Below are positions 5,740 to 8,994 of a stretch of 8,994 nucleotides of DNA, piece after piece (position 1 is the stretch's first letter; every line of letters starts with the position of its first letter). The DNA is from Bacteroidota bacterium (GTDB lineage Bacteria; Bacteroidota; Bacteroidia; Flavobacteriales; Weeksellaceae): contig JAEWOM010000270.1 of the NCBI GenBank assembly GCA_023399675.1, positions 1-8,994 of the forward strand, in the 5' to 3' direction. The translations under genes and the position numbers were made by a program. The notes under the pieces are model-generated. The model was not told the origin of the DNA. It was given only the letters and a program-made list of their open reading frames with translations, and ran no database searches.

Positions 5740-6369
5740 ATGGATTATATTGAGGCACTGAAAAAACGCTATTCCGTAAAGAAATTCGATAAAAGCAAAA
5801 TTATTTCGGAGGACATCCTGAACCGGATTCTCGAAGCAGGAAAGCTTTCAGCGAGTTCGCAGGGACTGCAGCCTTATAAAATCCATGTAATTGGCAGTCC
5901 GGAAAAACTGGAGGAACTGATACCCGCCTTTTACAATCCGGCGCAAATTTCAACCTGTTCACATCTGCTGGTAATTGTCGCACGAAAAGGCATCGAAGAT
6001 GATTATGTTGAACGGTATTTTCAGCATATTGCCCAGGGGCGGGAAATGCAGATTGAAAACCTGGAGCCATTTAAAAACAGTATCAACACATTTAAAAGCA
6101 GGCAATCGCCCGAAGAAATTGTGGTCTGGAACGAAAAACAGGGGTATATCTTACTCGGAAATCTGATGTTCGCGGCCGCCCTGGAAAATGTAGACACCTG
6201 CCCGATTGAAGGTTTCAGAAGCGGTATTATTGAAGAAATCCTCGGTATTGACCCTGAAGCGGAGAAAGTTACAGTAACCCTCGCCCTGGGTTACCGCGCA
6301 CATGATGACGCCTTCAGTAAAAACAAAAAAGTACGCAAGCCTGATGAACTGCTGTATAAATTCCACTAA
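5740..6369 (+). CDS. NfsB-type nitroreductase (FMN, NAD(P)H-dependent)
   Basis: A 209-residue flavoprotein of the nitroreductase superfamily, likely a cytosolic FMN homodimer that reduces nitroaromatics, quinones or related acceptors with NAD(P)H. The FMN phosphate-binding start RYSVKKFD (residues 10-17) and the loop SASSQGLQPYK (37-47) are present. The second half carries GNLMFAAALENVDTCPIEGF (140-159), the NfsB/DrgA-type signature around the flavin. The conserved R10 close to the N-terminus supports the ATG at 5740. The physiological substrate cannot be read from sequence. It is followed by nadB after 28 bases with no promoter box between, so expression together with the NAD genes is plausible. 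Dihydropteridine reductase-like activity is an alternative for this branch. Confidence 0.9.
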   Translation: MDYIEALKKRYSVKKFDKSKIISEDILNRILEAGKLSASSQGLQPYKIHVIGSPEKLEELIPAFYNPAQISTCSHLLVIVARKGIEDDYVERYFQHIAQGREMQIENLEPFKNSINTFKSRQSPEEIVVWNEKQGYILLGNLMFAAALENVDTCPIEGFRSGIIEEILGIDPEAEKVTVTLALGYRAHDDAFSKNKKVRKPDELLYKFH

Positions 6370-6397
6370 CTGAACTTTTTTCTAAAAGAATTAAAAG

Positions 6398-8005
6398 ATG
6401 AATGCTGACATTCTCGTAATCGGCTCCGGAATTTCCGGATTATCCTACGCAATAAAAATCGCTGAACAACTTCCCGAAACCAAAATCATCATCGTCACCA
6501 AAGCAGATGAAGATGAAAGCAACACCAAGTATGCGCAGGGAGGACTTGCAGTGGTTACGGATTTCGATAATGATAATTTCGAAAAACACATTGAAGATAC
6601 CATGCGTGCCGGAGATGGCGAAAACAAACGCGAGGTTGTGGAAATGGTCATTAAAGAAGGACCTTCCCGTTTTCAGGAACTCGTGGACTGGGGAACACGT
6701 TTCGACAAGGAGAAAGACGGCGATTACAAACTGGGAAGAGAAGGAGGACACACCGAAAACCGAATTGTCCATCATAAAGATATTACAGGCTTTGAAATTG
6801 AACGCGCCCTGCTGCAAACCGCCAACAATTCGCCAAATATTGAAATACTGGACCATCATTACGTAATTGATCTGCTTACCGAGCACCAGATTCCGGGAAG
6901 AATTCTCGATCTCGACAAAATCACCTGTTTCGGAGCCTATGTTTTGGACCAAACGACGAAAAAAATAAAGAAAATAACGGCGAAAATAACTCTGGTTGCC
7001 ACCGGCGGAGCCGGACATGTCTATAAAAACACCACAAACCCCATCATTGCAACAGGCGACGGAATTGCTTTTGTGCACAGAGCACGCGGTAAGGTTTCCA
7101 ACATGCAGTACTACCAGTTTCATCCAACCGCTTTATATTCGAAACTGGACGGCATGCTGTTTCTGATTTCTGAAGCGGTGCGCGGCGACGGAGCCAAACT
7201 GCGAACCAAAGATGATGAACCGTTCATGCATAAATATGATGAGCGCGAAGAACTGGCTTCACGGGATATTGTAGCGAGAGCAATAGACAACGAAATGAAA
7301 ATTTCCGGTGATGAGTATGTCGGACTCGACTGCAGGCACATGGACAGAAAAAAATTCATCGATCATTTTCCAAATATTTATCAAAAATGTCTTGATGAAG
7401 GCATCGATCCTTTCAAGCAGTTGATTCCGGTAGTACCTGCATGTCATTATCTGATGGGAGGAATTGATGTTGATATCGACGGACAAAGCTCCATTAAAAA
7501 TCTTTTTGCCGTAGGAGAATGTGCCAATTCCGGTCTGCACGGCGCAAACAGGCTGGCTTCAAACTCTTTGCTGGAAGGTCTGGTCTTCGGGCACAATGCT
7601 GCAATGAAATCAGTTGAACTTTTAAAAGTCGATACGTTTAACTATGAGGACATCGAATCGGTTTCCGAATGGAATGAGGAAGGCATGCGCATCATGGATG
7701 AGATGATCATGATTTCCTATCTGAGGAAACAACTGCAGGAACTGATGAGTGACCTCGTCGCCATAGTTCGGAGTAATGCCAGACTTCAGCTTGCAAAAAG
7801 AAAACAGCAGGAAATTTATGAAGCAGTGACAGAGCTGTACAATTACGCAATTATGTCACCCCAACTTTCTGAACTCAGAAACATTGTCAATGTTTCATAC
7901 CTCATCATCAAACATTCACTTCAAATGACCGAAAATAAAGGTTCTTTCTACAATAAGGATCTGGCTAAGGAACCGCTGACCGTTACTGTTGAGCGAAATC
8001 ATTAA
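6398..8005 (+). CDS. nadB: L-aspartate oxidase
   Basis: A 535-residue FAD enzyme, full length for NadB, that oxidises L-aspartate to iminoaspartate, the first step of de novo NAD synthesis. It belongs to the succinate dehydrogenase/fumarate reductase flavoprotein family. The FAD loop is GSGISGL (9-15), with SNTKYAQGG (41-49) after it. The substrate and catalytic positions line up with E. coli NadB at an offset of about one residue: H242 in FHPT, R289 in SRD, H350 in CHYLMGG, and R385 in GANRLASNSLLE. REGGHTENRIVHHKD (114-128) is diagnostic of the family; the C-terminal helical domain (about 430-535) is intact. The ATG at 6398 begins on the FAD-binding strand. nadC follows after 18 bases. NadA, which consumes the unstable product, is not in the window. 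Confidence 0.96.
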   Translation: MNADILVIGSGISGLSYAIKIAEQLPETKIIIVTKADEDESNTKYAQGGLAVVTDFDNDNFEKHIEDTMRAGDGENKREVVEMVIKEGPSRFQELVDWGTRFDKEKDGDYKLGREGGHTENRIVHHKDITGFEIERALLQTANNSPNIEILDHHYVIDLLTEHQIPGRILDLDKITCFGAYVLDQTTKKIKKITAKITLVATGGAGHVYKNTTNPIIATGDGIAFVHRARGKVSNMQYYQFHPTALYSKLDGMLFLISEAVRGDGAKLRTKDDEPFMHKYDEREELASRDIVARAIDNEMKISGDEYVGLDCRHMDRKKFIDHFPNIYQKCLDEGIDPFKQLIPVVPACHYLMGGIDVDIDGQSSIKNLFAVGECANSGLHGANRLASNSLLEGLVFGHNAAMKSVELLKVDTFNYEDIESVSEWNEEGMRIMDEMIMISYLRKQLQELMSDLVAIVRSNARLQLAKRKQQEIYEAVTELYNYAIMSPQLSELRNIVNVSYLIIKHSLQMTENKGSFYNKDLAKEPLTVTVERNH

Positions 8006-8023
8006 ACAATTTAAAAAATCTGC

Positions 8024-8884
8024 ATGAGACCGAAATACGTAACCGATAAAGCCTTAAAAGAATTTATAAAAAATGCCCTGGAAGAGGATATTCAGGATGG
8101 AGACCATTCCACATTAAGTACCATTCCGAAAGAATTGGTACAGAAAGCGAGATGCATCATCAAACAGGACTGTATCGTTGCAGGTGTCGAACTGGCAGAG
8201 TACATTTTTCGGTTTTTTGATAAGTCGATGTCCGTGGAAGTGCTGATTAAAGACGGACAATCAGCGAAAAAAGGAGATATCGCATTCATCGTCACAGGAA
8301 AAGCGCAAAGCATTCTGCAAACCGAGCGTCTGGTACTGAACTGTATGCAGCGAATGAGCGGAATCGCCACGCTGACCCACGATTGGGACAGCAGGCTTGT
8401 TGGCACCAAAGCAAAGCTGCTCGACACGCGGAAAACCACACCCAATTTCAGAATTTGCGAGAAATGGGCTGTGGCCATTGGCGGCGGCACCAATCACCGG
8501 TACGGACTTTACGACATGGTGATGCTGAAAGATAACCACATCGATTACAACGGCAGCATTACAAATGCGGTAAAAATGTGCAGGGAGTACCTGAAAAAGA
8601 ACAGGAAAAAACTCAAAATAGAAGTGGAGACCAGAAATCTGGAAGAAGTGGAGGAAGCACTCGCTGTAAAAGTGGACCGCATTATGCTCGACAATATGGA
8701 TGTGGCAAACATGAAAAAAGCCGTGGAAATAATTGACGGCAAGTGTGAGGTTGAAGCGTCCGGAGGTATCATGCGTGATGTTCTGAAAGAAGTTGCGGCT
8801 ACAGGTGTTGATTTTATTTCGGCCGGCGCATTAACGCACTCCGCAGAAAACATCGATATCAGCCTGAAAGCCGTTACCGATTGA
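8024..8884 (+). CDS. nadC: Nicotinate-nucleotide pyrophosphorylase (carboxylating), quinolinate phosphoribosyltransferase
   Basis: A 286-residue enzyme of normal length that condenses quinolinate with PRPP and decarboxylates it to nicotinate mononucleotide. The N-terminal domain holds the EDIQDGDHST motif (21-30) and ERLVLNCMQRMSGIAT (101-116). The barrel carries the substrate-binding motifs LDTRKTTP (133-140, with R136 and K137), GGGTNHRYGLYDMVMLKDNH (153-172, with H158, R159 and K169), EVE (200-202), MLDN (221-224) and EASGGI (244-249). The ATG at 8024 is the only sensible start. The 18-base gap to nadB is AT-rich without a promoter, so the two genes are very probably co-transcribed. Confidence 0.96.
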   Translation: MRPKYVTDKALKEFIKNALEEDIQDGDHSTLSTIPKELVQKARCIIKQDCIVAGVELAEYIFRFFDKSMSVEVLIKDGQSAKKGDIAFIVTGKAQSILQTERLVLNCMQRMSGIATLTHDWDSRLVGTKAKLLDTRKTTPNFRICEKWAVAIGGGTNHRYGLYDMVMLKDNHIDYNGSITNAVKMCREYLKKNRKKLKIEVETRNLEEVEEALAVKVDRIMLDNMDVANMKKAVEIIDGKCEVEASGGIMRDVLKEVAATGVDFISAGALTHSAENIDISLKAVTD

Positions 8885-8934
8885 TTGCATAATAAATAAT
8901 TTTTCCTGCTTATTTTTACATTTATCATTATCGT

Positions 8935-8955
8935 AAAAAACCTGATTTTTATCAG
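8935..8955 (-). terminator. Possible terminator for a gene converging from the right
   Basis: On the minus strand CTGAT (8955-8951), AAAA and ATCAG (8946-8942) form a 5-bp stem followed by G and six T's (8940-8935). It is weak but correctly ordered. The remaining bases of 8885-8994 are AT-rich. They contain an AT-only stem after nadC (8894-8899 with 8910-8915) and a short CCTG/CAGG inverted repeat (8973-8985), with no gene or promoter box seen. Confidence 0.25.
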
Positions 8956-8994
8956 TAAAATAAATAAATAACCCTGCATTTCAGGTAAATAGGC

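Noticed and set aside
6440..7123. 227-codon minus-strand open frame inside nadB
   Set aside because: It lies wholly antisense to a clear nadB with all family motifs. The product is rich in Phe, Ile and Cys without any recognisable domain, as expected for a codon-bias shadow.
8894..8917. Plus-strand terminator after nadC
   Set aside because: The only stem, 8894-8899 with 8910-8915, is AT-only, six pairs long and lacks a good T-run, so it cannot be told from base composition.

Overview
The window reads as a chromosomal segment of a Bacteroidota organism, most likely a flavobacterium of the Chryseobacterium/Weeksellaceae type. The evidence is TAnnTTTG-type -7 promoter boxes, A-rich leaders with almost no Shine-Dalgarno sequences, and the style of the NusA, RimP, Ugd and NadB proteins. 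The genus assignment is an inference from protein style only.

Region 1 (1-776, minus strand) holds the 5' end of nusA and all of rimP, the start of the classical ribosome-maturation and transcription-elongation operon. A well-formed promoter lies upstream (TTTG, 19 nt, TATATTTG). The rimP leader carries three copies of a 7-nt complementary element that could form two mutually exclusive hairpins, one of which covers the region just before the rimP start codon.

Region 2 (777-4682, plus strand) encodes nucleotide-sugar precursor enzymes: ugd (UDP-glucose to UDP-glucuronate, TTG start), rfbB/rmlB and rfbA/rmlA (glucose-1-phosphate to dTDP-4-keto-6-deoxyglucose). rmlC and rmlD are not in the window. 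Between rmlB and rmlA sits a small gene of the S23/IVP four-helix-bundle family. Arrays of a degenerate 8-nt repeat (consensus near TTTAGTAG) flank it in opposite orientation, 27 of 32 positions pairing without a gap. This S23 gene plus inverted octamer arrays looks like a discrete insertion cassette of about 0.5 kb and is the most unusual item here. A third, solo array of the same octamer lies in the ugd-rmlB gap.

Region 3 (4720-5709) is a polytopic membrane protein of unknown function. Region 4 (5740-8884) is a tight plus-strand group: an NfsB-type nitroreductase, nadB (L-aspartate oxidase) and nadC (quinolinate phosphoribosyltransferase). The last two supply NAD by the de novo aspartate route together with NadA, which is not in the window. 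The last 110 bases hold no gene, only weak hairpins, one of which could terminate a gene converging from the right.
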